Positions 19,038-19,244 of a DNA stretch of 19,244 nucleotides are shown here, piece after piece (the stretch's first letter is position 1; each line of letters opens with the position of its first letter). Below the pieces are notes generated by a model. It had not been told where the DNA came from, did not search any database, and saw only the letters and a program-made list of their open reading frames with translations. Position numbers and translations under genes: made by a program. The stretch lies in NCBI GenBank assembly GCA_020148085.1, contig JAHCRD010000005.1, forward strand, positions 1 through 19,244. The letters are read 5' to 3'. This DNA is from Patescibacteria group bacterium (lineage in GTDB: Bacteria > Patescibacteriota > Minisyncoccia > Minisyncoccales > CG1-02-41-26).

Positions 19038-19244
19038 TTAGCAATCTGTTACCCAGCATTTTTGTTCCAAGGCTTTCACTCTGACTTTCCCTTTGTTCTT
19101 GTACTCGCAGGCACTGTCGCTGGGGTGTGGTTTAATCTTGATCCAAAGTTTAAAGCACATTCGTTTATGCCTTTGGTCTTCGAGGATAACTTTGCCTTTG
19201 AGACTACCAGCCCTTATCCAATCTTTTGGTCCGGGTTTTTGATT
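19038..19244 (-). CDS. C-terminal part of a second small secreted protein (5' end outside window)
   Basis: The last 68 codons of a gene cut by the right edge are visible. Its LWIKIKPHPSDSACEYKNKG and following KVRVKALEQ match LWIQIRPHPSDSVCNYENKG / KVIVKVLEQ of the gene at 18230-18772. The preceding WIRAG also matches WKRAG. The end differs: KCWVTDC here versus RPNIVP there. Here two cysteines are added near the C terminus. It is followed by a terminator, so it is in a separate transcription unit from its paralogue. The shared block suggests a tandem duplication of exported proteins whose function is unknown. Confidence 0.8.
   Translation of the reverse strand, partial: NQKPGPKDWIRAGSLKGKVILEDQRHKRMCFKLWIKIKPHPSDSACEYKNKGKVRVKALEQKCWVTDC

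Overview
All 17 larger genes in this window, and the small ORFs found by eye, read on the minus strand. There are no rRNA or tRNA genes, no CRISPR array, and no transposase or integrase. UGA is used as an ordinary stop, which argues against the UGA-recoding SR1/Gracilibacteria lineages. The left 12.2 kb looks like a compact anaerobe of the Patescibacteria/Parcubacteria type: overlapping genes, a minimal IscS/IscU/MnmA set, and a DUF2341-LamG pseudopilin-like protein. This lineage call is inference. An Omnitrophota-like or other uncultured anaerobe is possible.

Layout in the direction of transcription (right to left). (1) 19.24-15.23 kb: an exported-protein operon. It has two paralogous small secreted proteins (one cut by the right edge), a large secreted protein of beta-sandwich domains and a compact secretin. 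(2) 14.92-13.85 kb: an unknown 148-aa protein, an 81-aa protein resembling a lone histidine-kinase dimerisation helix pair, and an XRE regulator. (3) 13.69-13.10 kb: a secreted Arg/Cys-rich protein. (4) 12.78-12.33 kb: three small ORFs encoding membrane or amphipathic peptides, behind a long structured leader. Each of units 2-4 ends in a hairpin terminator and begins at a TTGACA-17-TATAAT-like promoter. Unit 1 has one of the same type with a weaker -10.

(5) 12.24-10.13 kb and on to 9.58 kb: a family-4-like uracil-DNA glycosylase, a NagB-LmbE fusion and an HD-domain protein. (6) 9.55-8.04 kb: the DUF2341/LamG protein. (7) 8.03-7.90 kb: a strongly folded, unidentified RNA, apparently on the plus strand. 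(8) 7.88-4.67 kb: def-iscS-iscU-mnmA, which links Fe-S/sulfur delivery to tRNA thiolation. (9) 4.58 kb to the left edge: a metal/redox operon of DUF5320 protein, zinc-ribbon protein, NifX-like protein, CDF transporter fused to NifX, a ferredoxin-type Mrp ATPase, a thioredoxin-CcdA membrane protein and a second Mrp ATPase.

The most striking observation is a sharp break near position 12,280. None of the genes to the left has a recognisable Shine-Dalgarno sequence. Every one of the ten genes to the right whose start is visible has a GGAGG-type one at good spacing. The right block also encodes a secretin, which is not expected in a monoderm Patescibacterium. It is therefore either a transferred module, possibly a new export or fibre-assembly system, or a join between two genomes.
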